Shown in pieces: positions 1 through 9,963 of a stretch of 64,000 bases of DNA; position 1 is the stretch's first letter; every line of letters starts with the position of its first letter. The position numbers and the translations under genes were made by a program. Below the pieces are notes generated by a model. It made no database searches, was not told the origin of the DNA, and saw only the letters and a list, made by a program, of their open reading frames with translations. Origin of the DNA: Anaerotruncus sp. Lineage in GTDB: Bacteria; Bacillota; Clostridia; Oscillospirales; Acutalibacteraceae. The stretch is from the NCBI GenBank assembly GCA_022009795.1, contig CP091724.1:682001-746000 (forward strand), read 5' to 3'.

Positions 1-79
1 GCGCGGAAAACACATTTTTTTCGCACCCCGAAGCCGCATAAGGCTCAGCAAGGCGCTTTATTATTTCTTTAGTTTCCAT
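1..79 (-). CDS. Partial N-terminus, possibly M42-type metallopeptidase
   Basis: An open frame begins with ATG at 79 and runs off the window edge, giving 26 residues (METKEIIKRLAEPYAASG followed by CEKNV). It starts ten bases after the murD stop on the same strand, so it is probably the next gene of that operon. The pattern of a short helix followed by an AYxxSGxExxV-like stretch resembles the start of M42 family aminopeptidases/cellulases. The fragment is too short to prove this, and no catalytic residue is in view. Confidence 0.35.
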   Translation of the reverse strand, partial: METKEIIKRLAEPYAASGCEKNVFSA

Positions 80-88
80 TGTTTTATA

Positions 89-1522
89 TCAATCCTTAAA
101 ATCATTTACAAGCTGTTTAAAAGCGCGGCCTCTGTATTCAAAGGTTTTAAACTGATCGAACGCGGGGCATGCCGGGCAAAGTGAAACGATATCGCCGGGT
201 TCGGAACTGTTTTTTGCAATTTCAAGCGCATTCTGCATAGTATCGGTTTTTTTAATTTTTCAATCCGCTTGCGGCATAATTTTTCATTTGAAGTTACTGC
301 TTCATAAATCTTATCGGCTGTTGCGCCGTTTAATACAAGAAGTTTAACCTTTTCCAAAATCAGCGGCACCATTTGACTCATATCATTGCCCTTATCCGAG
401 CCGCCGCAAATCATTATGATTTTTTGGTTAAATGCTTTAAGACCGCTTATAACTCGCGAGGGCGAAGTTGCGATTGAATCGTTATAATATTTAACGCCTT
501 TGAATTCGCGCACAAATTCTATTCTGTGCTCAACGCCACCGAAAGTTTGGGCGATATTCTTCATAACTTCAACGGGAACAAGCCCCCAAACCGCAGAAAT
601 CGCAGTGCAATAGTTTTTCAACATTGTGCATACCCGGAATAATGATATCGTTTTTATTCATAACAACAGTTTTGCAGCCGTTTTCGGAATAAATAATATC
701 GCCGTTTTCAGCCATATAAGTGCCGTTTTTAACAGGATGCTTAATCGAAAATTCATAGAGCCTGCCCCTGACATCAAAACGCATATCGTGATAAACTCTG
801 CCGCCGATTGAATAGTCGCAATCCGCATTCAAAACGGTTTTGGATTCTGGACTTTGATAAATAAGTATGTTACGCTTTGCGTCAACATATTCGTCAAGGC
901 TTGTATGGTGATCCTGATGAGTTATTTCTATATTCGTAACAACTGATATATCGGGCTTTTTGATCATATTTCCCATTGTTAAGAGCTGAAAAGACGAAAG
1001 CTCCACAATCGCATAATCAGATTCATTTATTGTTTCAAGCTCGGGCATAAGGGCTTTGCCTATATTTCCGCCGAGGTAAACCTTTTTACCTGCCGCTTTA
1101 AGCATTTCGGAAATAATCGTTGTTGTGGTGGTTTTACCGTTTGAGCCGGTTACGCCGATAATTTTTGCGGGGCAAAGAGAAAAGAAAACTTCCATCTCGG
1201 TTGTGACCTTTTGCCCTCTTTCAATGCATTCGCCGATCCACGGATTTTGAAACGGCAATATGCCGTGTGAGCGAAACACGATATCCATCTGCGGCAATAT
1301 GTCAAGGTAATTATCGCCGAGGCTGAAATGTACGCCGAGGGCTTCCATTTCTTCGCAATCGCCCGTGCCAATATATTCTTTATTTCTTTTATCACAGGCA
1401 TAAACCTCTGCGCCGTGTTTAGCCAACCATTTTGCACAAGGCACATTCGCAACACCCATGCCGACGAATGCAATCTTTTTGCCTTTCATGCTTTCCAAAT
1501 ATTTTTTTACTTCAGCCGTCAT
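89..1522 (-). CDS. murD: UDP-N-acetylmuramoylalanine--D-glutamate ligase (MurD), frameshifted
   Basis: Adds D-glutamate to UDP-MurNAc-L-Ala in cytoplasmic peptidoglycan precursor synthesis. The N-terminal Rossmann domain begins KGKKIAFVGMGVANVPCAKW. The Mur ligase ATP loop GVTGSNGKTTTTT lies near residue 125, followed by GGNIG and NIEITHQDHH. The C-terminal domain carries HRIEFV and YNDSIATSP. The start at 1522 follows an AAAGGTGATAT ribosome site. The frame shifts near 610 and again near 250, both at T-rich runs; downstream of the second shift the expected tail (CPACPAFDQF, then FEYRGRAFKQLV) is intact and ends with TGA at 89. Total length of about 478 codons is normal for the family, so I read the breaks as sequence errors. 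Confidence 0.93.
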
Positions 1523-1568
1523 ATCATATCACCTTTCCGGCAGAACATTTACTGCCATAATATAAAAA

Positions 1569-2407
1569 TCAATGGGCATAAAAAGTGCCATCGTTAAATG
1601 ATTTAAGGGTAAATTCCTCCATATGCTCTTCAAGCTCGGATTGAAACGGTAAACGCTCCTTATGCATAAGCGAATCGGGAATGGGAGTGGGCGATCGCAT
1701 AATATAATCCGCCACAAGCCTTTGACATTTCGTTTGCATATTTCCGAGGAAAAAGCATTTTGAATTCTCCGGTTCAACAACGGCAAAAGCAATTTTAAGC
1801 TGCTCTTTTTTGCCGAAAGTGCACACCATTTTTGAAAGCGCAACGGCACCGTTCTCCGCCTTATCTGTAACAAAGCAAATAATGCAATTGCCCGAGCGCT
1901 TTAAATTGCGCACGGTTAAATCATTAACAACAACATCAAGATAAGCCAAAACATCATCTCTTGAAAGCGAATCCACATCAACAACATAAAAAAATTCTTT
2001 TCTTTTCATTGCCGTGTAATCAAATTCGAGCTCTTCATATTCAACATTGCTGTTTACGGCAAAACCGTTGCTTTTTAAACGAGCCCACAAGCTCATTTAT
2101 AAATTCGACTCTGTCTTTCGGTGTATTTTTGCGTGTAATAGAAGCCGCAATCCTTGATTTCGTATTCTATTCGTGTTAAAAAAGCGTTTGATTTGCCGTA
2201 TTTTGAGTAATAAACGAGCACAACGGCAAGGCAGGCAATCACAAGCGCATCGTTGATATAGCTGCAAACAATTGCTGCCACAGCGCTTGCGCTTTCGATA
2301 TACGGCGTTACGCCCACATAAACCACAAAGTAAACAAGGGCAAGCGCAACGGCGATTTTTCATAATTTTTAAACAACTTTTTTTGCTTTTTTTCTTATTT
2401 CTTTCAT
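1569..2407 (-). CDS. Membrane-anchored hypothetical protein downstream of ligA
   Basis: Unrecognised family. The ATG at 2407 overlaps the ligA stop (ATGA), implying translational coupling. The deduced protein has a basic N-terminus (MKEIRKKAKKVV), a hydrophobic segment including a VALALVYFVVYVG stretch, a second hydrophobic stretch (ALVIACLAVVLVYY), then a soluble domain of about 190 residues rich in acidic and aromatic positions. The frame breaks near 2370 at a T run and near 2095-2110; alternatively the second break is a real ATGA overlap splitting two genes. The continuous family-like sequence across the join favours one gene of about 279 codons. Position between ligA and murD suggests an operon member, but its function cannot be inferred. 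Confidence 0.55.
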
Positions 2408-4404
2408 TTTATCAATTCCGTAAATTCTTCTTCACTTAAAATTTCAATGCCGAGGGCATTGGCTTTATCAAGCTTGCTGCCGGCTTGTGCACCTGCAAGC
2501 ACATAGCTTGTTTTTTTGGAAACGCTCGACGATGTTTTTGCCGCCGAAGCTTTCGATAATATCACCGGCTTCCTTGCGTGTGTAATTTTGCAAAGTGCCC
2601 GTAAGCACAAAAAAATTTTTGCCGGCAAAGCGCTCATCCTTCACAACGGATTTTTGAATTCATATTAACGCCTGCCTCGGCAAGGCTTGCAACAAGCTGC
2701 TTTTGATTTCTGATTTGCAAAAAAATTCGCAAACACTTTTTCGCCATTATATCGCCGAAGCCGTCAATTGCCAAAATGCTTTCCTTATCGGCAGCGATAA
2801 TATTATCCATTGTTTTAAAATGATCCGAAAGCAGCTTTGCGGCTTTTGCGCCTATGTGCCTGATGCCGAGTGCAAAAAAACAAGCTTTGCCAAATCATTT
2901 TCCTTTGATTTTTCAATCGATAAAATGATGTTGCCTATGCTTTTTTCTTTAAAGCCCTCAAGCTGCATATCGTTTATTTTATCGAATGTGAGCGTATAAA
3001 TATCCTCTGTTTGCGTGATAAGCCCACACTTGACGAAATTCTCTATAATTGCGGGACCGAGACCTTCGATATCCATGGCATCACGGGAGCAGAAATGAAT
3101 AAGATTTCTGAGAAGCTGCGCCGGGCAATCGGGATTAATGCACCTGATTGCGGCTTCTCCTTCTTCGCGGATTACACGACTGCCGCAGCTTGGGCAGGTT
3201 TCGGGGAATTTATAAAGGCTTTCGGCAGTGTGCTCGTTTACACAAAGCACCTCCGGAATAATATCACCCGCTTTGCGAACTGTAACAATATCGCCTATTC
3301 CGATTCCTTTTTTTCGGATATAAAAATCCTGATTATGAAGAGTTGCGCGGGAAACCGTTGTGCCCGCAAGGTGCACAGGCTCAAGCACCGCCGTTGGGGT
3401 TAAAACGCCCGTTCTGCCTACTGCGATTTCGATATCTATAAGCTTTGTTTGCTTTTCTTCGGGAGGATATTTAAAAGCAACCGCCCATTTTGGGAATTTT
3501 GCCGTTGAACCGAGCTGGCGGCGCATTTCAAAATCATCCACCTTAACAACGGCGCCGTCTATATCATATTCAAGGCTGCCTCTTGCCTCGCCGATTTCGT
3601 TTATGCGCTTTAACGCATCCTCGATATTATCAACAAGCTTATATCCGGGGATTGTGTTGAAGCCAAGCCTTTTAAGATAATCAAGGCTTTCTTTATGAGA
3701 ACCGAGCGTTACACCGTCAACCCGCTGAACATTGAAAACAAATATGTCAAGCCCTCTTGAAGCGGCAACTTTACTGTCTTTCTGCCTGAGAGAGCCGGCT
3801 GCGGCGTTTCGCGGATTTTTTTAAAAGGCGCTTCGCCGTTGATAAGCTGCCTGTCCACAACCTTTTCAAAGCTTTTTTCTTAGGCATATAAACCTCGCCG
3901 CGAACCTCGATATAAGGAACGGGTTCGTTAAGCATTAAAGGAATATTATGAATTACTCTTAAATTTCCGCTTACATCTTCGCCAACATTACCGTCGCCCC
4001 TTGTGGAGCCGCGCACAAAAAAACGCCGTTTTTCATATTCGAGAGAAACGGAAAGGCCGTCTATTTTAGGCTCAACGCAATATTTGGGCTCGCTCACGAC
4101 ATCGCGCACTCTTTTTATCGAAATCGCGAATTTCGCCGTCTGAAAAAGGCATCTTGAAGTGATTCCATACGAACCGCATGCACAACGCTTTCAAAACTGT
4201 TATCCGCCTTGCCGCCCACTTTTTTTGTGGGCGAATCGGGAGCATCATATTCGGGATATTTTTTTCCTCAAGTTCCTGCAAACTGCGCATCATCATATCA
4301 TATTCATAGTCCTCGCTTTCGGAGCCATCGTCATTATAATATCTGTTCCTGTGATAACGAAGCGTTTTTCGCAGATTATCGATTTTTTCTTTAATATCTT
4401 CCAT
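2404..4404 (-). CDS. ligA: NAD-dependent DNA ligase LigA, frameshifted
   Basis: Seals nicks in DNA with NAD+ during replication and repair. The adenylation-site lysine motif KIDG is in EPKIDGLSVSLEYEKR, followed by RGSTRGDGNVGEDV. The OB-fold region has VGRTGVLTPTAVLEPV. The Cys4 zinc finger is visible as CPSCG and CINPDCPAQL, then HhH repeats (MDIEGLGPAIIENFV), and a BRCT domain ends at FTELIK. I chose ATG at 4404 because AGGTGAAATTT sits just upstream; an in-frame ATG at 4413 is less well placed. Frame breaks occur near 4100, 3825, 3540-3770, 2850 and 2640, mostly at homopolymers. The total of about 667 codons is normal length. Confidence 0.95.
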
Positions 4405-4420
4405 AAATTTCACCTAAAAC

Positions 4421-4449
4421 ATTATACCAAAACAGCCAAGTTACTTCAA
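4421..4449 (-). promoter_or_regulatory. Sigma-A-type promoter of the ligA operon
   Basis: On the minus strand TTGAAG (4449-4444) and TATAAT (4426-4421) are separated by 17 bases. The -10 lies 16 bases before the ligA ATG, so the leader is short. Inferred from consensus only. Confidence 0.6.
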
Positions 4450-4490
4450 TAAATATTATAAATAAATTTAAATATATTATTATATGCAGA

Positions 4491-4780
4491 TGCTTAAGCA
4501 GTCGGAGTCGAACCCGATATGCCTAAAACGGGACAACGCGGCGACTTTTCGCATTTTTGTCCTTGCCGTGCGTTAGCACGACTGCGGACGCAAAAGCAAA
4601 AATTCATCCACGCCGACACCGTTTTCGGTGCAAGCAGTTTAAAGCAAAACGATTTTTTTGTGTAGGCAAGGCATAAAACGCAGTTAATCCTTTCGGATTA
4701 ACGAGTATTTTTAACGCAGCATACGCGGAAATCGGTTGCTTTAAACCATATTGCGTTCGATTCCCGCCTGCTTAGGGGCA
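4491..4780. repeat. Structured inverted-repeat element, copy 1
   Basis: No ORF fits this interval. Its ends form an imperfect inverted repeat of about 40 bases (4491-4531 against 4738-4780; shared blocks TAAGCAG, CGG, TCGAAC, ATATG). Both ends read outward as a tRNA T-arm-like TTCGAYTCC followed by CTGCTTA. A nested inverted repeat pairs GTTTAAAGCAA (from about 4637) with TTGCTTTAAAC (to about 4746). Perfect small hairpins include GTTAATCC-TTTC-GGATTAAC (4683-4702) and ACCG-TTTT-CGGT (4618-4629). It shares exact 11-mers with the element at 52283-52593. It could be a MITE-like mobile repeat, a structured RNA, or both. Confidence 0.6.
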
Positions 4781-4782
4781 CA

Positions 4783-4814
4783 AAAAGCAGGGCATACGCG
4801 AGGTAAGCCCTGCA
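4783..4814 (-). terminator. Intrinsic terminator of tyrS
   Basis: Just after the tyrS stop, minus-strand GCAGGGC and GCCCTGC form a stem around a 13-base loop and are followed by TTTTTG. Confidence 0.7.
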
Positions 4815-4819
4815 AAATA

Positions 4820-6045
4820 TTATAAAGTGAATTTGCGGAAAACCTTTTTGCCCTTTTTGATGATAACATCATTATCAAAATCCGCTTTTGTGAGTGTGGC
4901 ATATACATCGGTTACTTTTTCGTCGTTAAGCGAAATACCGCCCTGCTGAATAAGTCGTCTGCCCTCGCCCTTTGATTTGATCATGGCTGCCTTAACCATC
5001 ATATCAAGCACGGAAACACTGCCGTCAACAAAATCCGACTCTTCCATAACGGTGCAGGGCATATTTGATTTATCAGCGCCGCCCGCAAAAAAAGAGCTAT
5101 TGAAGCCTCCCTTGCCTTTTTGCGCTTCTGCCTCGCCGTGAACAAGCTTTGTAAGTTCAAAAGCAAGCACATCTTTAGCCTTATTAAGCTCTGCGCCCTC
5201 AAGCTTTTCATATTCGGCAATTTCCTCAAGAGGCAGGAATGTGAGCAGCTTCATGCATTTGATAACATCGCTGTCGTCCACATTTCTCCAATATTGATAA
5301 AATTCATAGGGAGAAGTTTTTTCGGGATCAAGCCAAACAGCGCCCTTTTGCGTTTTGCCCATCTTCTTGCCCTCGGAATTGAGAAGCAAGGTAATGGTCA
5401 TGGCATTTGCGTTGCCGTTGAGTTTTCTTCTGATTAGCTCCATACCGCCGATCATATTTGACCACTGATCATCGCCGCCGAACTGAAGATTGCATCCGTA
5501 TTTCTGATAAAGGGCGTAGAAATCATAGCTCTGCATAATCATATAGTTAAATTCAAGGAAAGAAAGCCCTCTTTCCATTCTTTGCTTGTAGCATTCAAAA
5601 GAAAGCATTCTGTTTACGGAAAAAGCAAGCGCCGACTTCGCGCAAAAAGCTCAACATAATTTAAATCGAGCAGCCAATCGGCGTTGTTTACCATAAGCGC
5701 TTTGCCGTCCGAAAAATCGATGAATTTGGACATTTGCTTTTTAAAGCAATCGCAGTTGTGTTTAATTGTTTCTTTTGTAAGCATTTGGCGCATATCGGTT
5801 CTGCCGCTCGGGTCGCCAATCATGCCTGTGCCTCCGCCGATAAGCGCAATCGGTTTGTTGCCGGCTTCCTGAAGCCTTTTCATAAGCGTAAGCGCCATAA
5901 AGTGACCAACATGCAAGCTGTCTGCCGTGGGGTCAAAGCCGATATAGAAAATCGCTTTACCGGAATTAACAAGCTCTCTGACCTGTTCTTCATCGGTAAC
6001 CTGAGCAATCAGGCCGCGCGCTTTTAAATCTTCATATACTCCCAT
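4820..6045 (-). CDS. tyrS: Tyrosyl-tRNA synthetase, frameshifted
   Basis: Charges tRNA-Tyr with tyrosine in the cytoplasm. Class I signatures are present: the HIGH variant HVGH near residue 46, GGGTGMIGDPSGR, the tyrosine-pocket region QSYDFYALYQKYGCNLQFGG then DDQWSN, and the KMSKS variant KMGKT. A C-terminal S4-like RNA-binding segment includes GRRLIQQGGISLN. The ATG at 6045 follows GGAGGATATAAAAA. The frame shifts once near 5610-5645. Length of about 408 codons fits the TyrS1 family. It has its own terminator and stands apart from recN by 108 bases. I saw no T-box leader in that short gap. Confidence 0.95.
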
Positions 6046-6153
6046 TTTTTATATCCTCCGTGTATTTAATTTATTTTAAACATTGAAATAAATCGGCATG
6101 TGCCGTTTTTTACTTTTTGAATAATAACGCCTGTTAAATCGCCGCATTTATAA

Positions 6154-7830
6154 CTATTTCCCGTAATTTGTCAGCAACAGTTCTTCGGCGCTGTTCAGCA
6201 TGGCATCGGTTATTTCAAGCCCGCCCATTATTCTTGCAAGCTCGTTTCTGCGCTGAGAGCGGTCAAGCAGCGTAACGCTTGTGAAAGTGCGATCGCCGGA
6301 AATATCCTTGCTGATAAGAAAATGACTGTCTGCATTCGAGGCAATTTGAGCCGAGTGGGTTACGCATATAACCTGTGTGTTTTTTGAAACCTCTTTAAGC
6401 TTTAAACCGATTTTTTGGCTTGCTCTGCCGCTGACGCCTGTATCGATTTCATCAAAAATCAAAGTGTCAACTGTGTCATTATACGCCAAAATGCTCTTAA
6501 TTCCAAGCATTATTCTTGAAAGCTCGCCGCCGGAAGCGATTTTTACAAGCGGTTTCGGTTCTTCACCGGGGTTTGCTGATATCAAAAATTCGATTTTATC
6601 AAGCCCCGCGGAAGACATTATACCCTTTTTGAAGTCAACGGTAAAGTTTATTTTGGGCATATCGAGATATGCAAGCTGATTTTTAACATCTTCGGCAAAT
6701 TTTTTTGTGCCGTTTTTTTGCGCAAAGCCGTCAGCTTTTTCGGCTGCGGCAAGCACATCGTCATAAGCCTTATCATATTCGTCGTTCAGCTTTTCGAGTT
6801 CTTCTTCGTTATTGACTATCGAATTAAGTTTTCTCTTGGCATTATCAAGATAGGCAAGCATTTTTTCTTCGCCGTCGCCGTATTTTTTGCCGAGCCTGAA
6901 CAATTCGTCAAGCCGTTCTTCGATTTCTTCGCGTTCACGCGGGTCAAAATCAAGCACAGAAAGTTCGCCGTCTATAACCGATTTGGCGTCTGCGATTTCA
7001 TCAACAGCGTTTTCAAGCAGTGCGGCGGCTTTTTTAATTTCAGGAGAAAGCTCCGAAAATCGCACAACGGATTCCAACGCACTTTGAAGCAAAGATTCCG
7101 CTCCGGGATTTTCGTCGTCTCCGTTTACCGCTTCAAGAGCCGAAGAATAAGCCTTGGCGGCTTCCTCGGCGCTGTCTATCACCTTTTTACGGGCGTTTAG
7201 AGCCTGTGCTTCGCCGATTTTAATATCGGCTTCCTCAAGCTCTTTGATTTGATATTCAAGCAATTCCGTGTTTTTATCCGCCGAATCCGCGGCGGCGGTT
7301 AACGCTTTTAGTTCTCTGCGAACAGACAAAAAGCGCGAAAATGCCGCTTTATAATCAGAGAGCGCACTTGAATCGCCCGAAAGCATATCTATAAATTTAT
7401 AATGCTGTTCGGGATCAAGCAATGATTGGCTGTCGTGCTGGCCGTGAATATTCACAAGCGCCTTGCCGAGAGTGTGCAAAACGGAAACCGTGGCGGGCAT
7501 ACCGTTTATGCGGCACGAGGATCTGCCGTCCTTGCTGATTCTTCTTGTTATCAGCAAAGAGCCGTCATCCTCAGGGGTATATCCGAGTTTTTCAAGCTCA
7601 CCGCAAACGGTTGCGTTTATATTTTCAAAGAAAGCGGAAACAAAAGCAAAATTCGAACCTGTGCGAACAAGTTCCTTTGATGTGCGCTCGCCAAGCACGG
7701 CATTGATTGAATCCACAACTATTGATTTACCCGCGCCTGTTTCGCCGGTGAGAACATTAAGCCCGCCGTCGAAATCGATTTTTGCTTTTTCGATTACCGC
7801 GATATTTTCAATACTAAGAGTTCTTAACAT
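6154..7830 (-). CDS. recN: DNA repair protein RecN
   Basis: SMC-like ATPase that acts early at DNA double-strand breaks. The frame is intact. Walker A is GETGAGKS near residue 31, followed by NAVLGER. A long charged central region rich in Glu, Lys and Ala (about residues 150-370) is a coiled coil. The ABC signature KIASGGELSRIMLGIK, Walker B TLIFDEIDTGVSG and the His-switch CVTHSAQIA lie near the C-terminus. An upstream in-frame ATG at 7929 lies inside argR; I prefer ATG at 7830 because MLRTLSIENIAVIE is the family start. It overlaps the end of argR by 17 bases, the usual Firmicutes pairing. Length is 558 aa. Confidence 0.97.
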   Translation of the reverse strand: MLRTLSIENIAVIEKAKIDFDGGLNVLTGETGAGKSIVVDSINAVLGERTSKELVRTGSNFAFVSAFFENINATVCGELEKLGYTPEDDGSLLITRRISKDGRSSCRINGMPATVSVLHTLGKALVNIHGQHDSQSLLDPEQHYKFIDMLSGDSSALSDYKAAFSRFLSVRRELKALTAAADSADKNTELLEYQIKELEEADIKIGEAQALNARKKVIDSAEEAAKAYSSALEAVNGDDENPGAESLLQSALESVVRFSELSPEIKKAAALLENAVDEIADAKSVIDGELSVLDFDPREREEIEERLDELFRLGKKYGDGEEKMLAYLDNAKRKLNSIVNNEEELEKLNDEYDKAYDDVLAAAEKADGFAQKNGTKKFAEDVKNQLAYLDMPKINFTVDFKKGIMSSAGLDKIEFLISANPGEEPKPLVKIASGGELSRIMLGIKSILAYNDTVDTLIFDEIDTGVSGRASQKIGLKLKEVSKNTQVICVTHSAQIASNADSHFLISKDISGDRTFTSVTLLDRSQRRNELARIMGGLEITDAMLNSAEELLLTNYGK

Positions 7831-8282
7831 TGAGTATCTTCTCCAAATTTGATGTGAATGTGACTGCGGCCTTTTCGTTTCTGCAAAGCACAAAAATAGT
7901 GTCGTCGCCCGCAACGGTGCCCACAACACCGGCCCAATGCATTTTATCTATTGCGGCACAGGCTGCATTTGCCATACCCACGGCACATTTAATGCACACG
8001 ATATTCATGGCGCTGTCAATTCCTATAACCGATTCTCTGAAAATTCTGTTAGAGCTTAAATTGGCATCCTCCGAGTTATTTCTGACGCCTGTGGTATATA
8101 CATATTTTTCCGTTTTTCGGAAAGCTCTTTAACAAGCCTAAGTTCTTTAATATCGCGGGAAACGGTGGCCTGAGTAACTTCAAATCCGCAATCGCGCAGG
8201 CGTGCCTGAAGCTCCTCCTGCGTTTCTATATTTCCGGAGTTTATTATATCAAGTATTTTTTTGCAAGTCGTCTTTTTTTCAA
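7814..8282 (-). CDS. argR: Arginine repressor ArgR, frameshifted
   Basis: Arginine-responsive DNA-binding hexamer controlling arginine biosynthesis and catabolism. The N-terminal winged helix shows ILDIINSGNIETQEELQARL and TQATVSRDIKELRLVK. The C-terminal arginine-binding domain includes GMANAACAAID and VVGTVAGDDTIFVLCR. The likely start is TTG at 8282, overlapping the end of nadK, with GGGGAGCG upstream. The frame shifts in an A7 run right after the start and again near 8110. About 156 codons, normal length. It sits between nadK and recN in what looks like one transcript. Confidence 0.9.
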
Positions 8283-8283
8283 T

Positions 8284-9141
8284 TTACGCTCCCCTTTCGA
8301 TAATTTTTTTCTTAACGGTTTCATAAAAATTATCCGGCTTGATTTTAATAAGCCGAGCTATATACGGCGAAAGAGAGATAGAAATTTTTGATTTGCCGTT
8401 AACAACTATCGGCTTTTCGCCGTCGCAAGTTAATATTGCGTTATTTTGAACATCGCTTATAACAGTGATGTCAAGAGTGTTTTTTGAATTTACAACCAAG
8501 CTTCTGTCCATCAAAGAATGGGGGCAAATGGAGGTGACCACAAAGCAATTGAGATCCGGGCTTAAAATCGGGCCGCCCGCCGCAAGCGAATAAGCAGTTG
8601 AGCCGGTTGGGGTTGAAACGATAATGCCGTCTGCACGAACAGTAAGCATTTCTCTGCCGGAAGAACAAATATCAACATCAATAAGCCTTGCAAAATCGCC
8701 TCTTGAAACGACGGCGTCATTAAGGCAATGTCTTTCCTCGCGTAAAATGCCGTTTTCGCTGACGGTTGCCTTAAGTAAAATTCTTTCCTCAATGCTGTAA
8801 TCGCCGTCAAGCACGCGCTTTACAAGCGAAAGCTCATTTCGCTCCGCGGCGCTTAAAAAGCCAAGCCTGCCGCCGTTTATGCCGAGTGCGGGTTTGCCGT
8901 TCACCGCGGCATTTTTTGCTGTTTTAACGGTTGTGCCGTCACCGCCCACGGCAACAGCAATATCGCAGGCTTTATACATTTCATCATAAGGCAACAGAGC
9001 ACAGCCACAGCCCTCAAGCGGCTTTGCATATTTGCTGTCAAAGCAAACCTTGCAGCTTGTGCCCTCAAGCACCCTAAGCAATTCCTTTGCAACAGCCAGT
9101 TTATCGGGATTGTTTAAATCAGAAAAAACCGAAAAAATCAT
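8284..9141 (-). CDS. nadK: NAD kinase
   Basis: Phosphorylates NAD+ to NADP+ in the cytoplasm. The frame is intact. The family hallmarks are GGDGTTVKTAKNAA (diacylglycerol-kinase-like ATP/NAD site, near residue 58), GINGGRLGFLSA, and the C-terminal DGIIVSTPTGSTAYSLAAGG. I chose ATG at 9141 (MIFSVFSDLNNPDK), which overlaps the tlyA stop as ATGA; the longer frame from 9201 would run into tlyA. 285 aa, usual length. Confidence 0.96.
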   Translation of the reverse strand: MIFSVFSDLNNPDKLAVAKELLRVLEGTSCKVCFDSKYAKPLEGCGCALLPYDEMYKACDIAVAVGGDGTTVKTAKNAAVNGKPALGINGGRLGFLSAAERNELSLVKRVLDGDYSIEERILLKATVSENGILREERHCLNDAVVSRGDFARLIDVDICSSGREMLTVRADGIIVSTPTGSTAYSLAAGGPILSPDLNCFVVTSICPHSLMDRSLVVNSKNTLDITVISDVQNNAILTCDGEKPIVVNGKSKISISLSPYIARLIKIKPDNFYETVKKKIIERGA

Positions 9142-9963
9142 TCTAATTCCTCGTGAGATTTTTTTGAACAGTAAATTCAGCGTCAATTCCCGGCTCAACA
9201 ACCGGTTTCACGCTTTTTTTCAAAATAAATTAAATATTCGATATTGCCCTCGGGACCTTTAACGGGCGAAAAAAATCAAGTCCGCAAACAGAAAAAGCCG
9301 TTTTTGGCTTGCGAGGTCGATAATCTTTTTCAACCACCTCGGCATGAACTGATTTGTCACGAACAACGCCTTTTTTTACCGACCTTCTCTTTTTCCCGCT
9401 TCAAACTGAGGCTTAATAAGGCATACCGCCTGGCCGTCATCATTCAAGAATTTATTAAGATTAGGCAAAATATGGCTCAAAGAGATAAACGAAACATCAA
9501 CTGAAGCAAAATCTATTTTTATCCTTAATCTGCTCATCCGTAACATATCTGAAATTGGTGCGTTCAAGATTTACCACCCGTTCGTCACACCTGAGCTTCC
9601 ACGCGAGCTGACCGTAGCCGACATCTATCGAATACACCTTAACAGCGCCGTTCATAAGCATACAATCGGTGAAGCCGCCGGTTGAAGCACCCACATCCAT
9701 GCAAATTTTTGCCGGAAAGCGAAATCGGAAAAACACTGCATTGCTTTTTTTCAAGCTTTAACCCACCGCGGCTGACATATTTAAGCGTGTTTCCGCGAAC
9801 TTCAAGCACATCGTCGGATTTAATTTCGGTGCCGGCTTTATCAACTTTTTTTGGTTATTTACATAAACCTGACCCGCCATTATGATTGCCTTGGCTTTTT
9901 TTCTCTGCTCGGAGCATAGCCTGCCTCAAAAACGGCAACATCAAGCCTTATTTTATTACTCAT
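9138..9963 (-). CDS. tlyA: TlyA-family rRNA 2'-O-methyltransferase, frameshifted
   Basis: S4-domain SAM-dependent methyltransferase of the hemolysin A/TlyA family, which methylates ribosomal RNA. The start MSNKIRLDVAVFEAG leads into an S4 region (AIIMAGQVYVNNQKKVDKAG). The FtsJ-like fold shows CMDVGASTGGFTDCML (SAM motif I), VYSIDVGYGQLAWKLR, DFASVDVSFISLSHILP and LIKPQFEAGKREGR. Shifts lie near 9900, 9850, 9740, 9525, 9375 and 9270, all at A/T runs. The ATG at 9963 overlaps the dxs stop by eight bases. About 275 codons, normal. Confidence 0.9.

Noticed and set aside
2404..4404. ligA as a pseudogene
   Set aside because: The gene is essential, all motifs from adenylation site to BRCT are intact, and every break is a small shift at or near runs, as in most long genes here.
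4491..4780. tRNA or tmRNA gene suggested by TTCGAYTCC ends and a 7-base acceptor-like pairing
   Set aside because: Both ends are T-arm-like in inverted orientation, the T-stems do not pair properly, there is no CCA-type end or D-arm, and no tag-peptide frame is visible.
6046..6153. T-box leader upstream of tyrS
   Set aside because: The gap to recN is only 108 bases and lacks the T-box core and a terminator; too short for a T-box.
6718..7200. 160-codon plus-strand ORF opposite recN
   Set aside because: It lies wholly antisense to the coiled-coil region of an intact recN and has no family-like features; a shadow frame.
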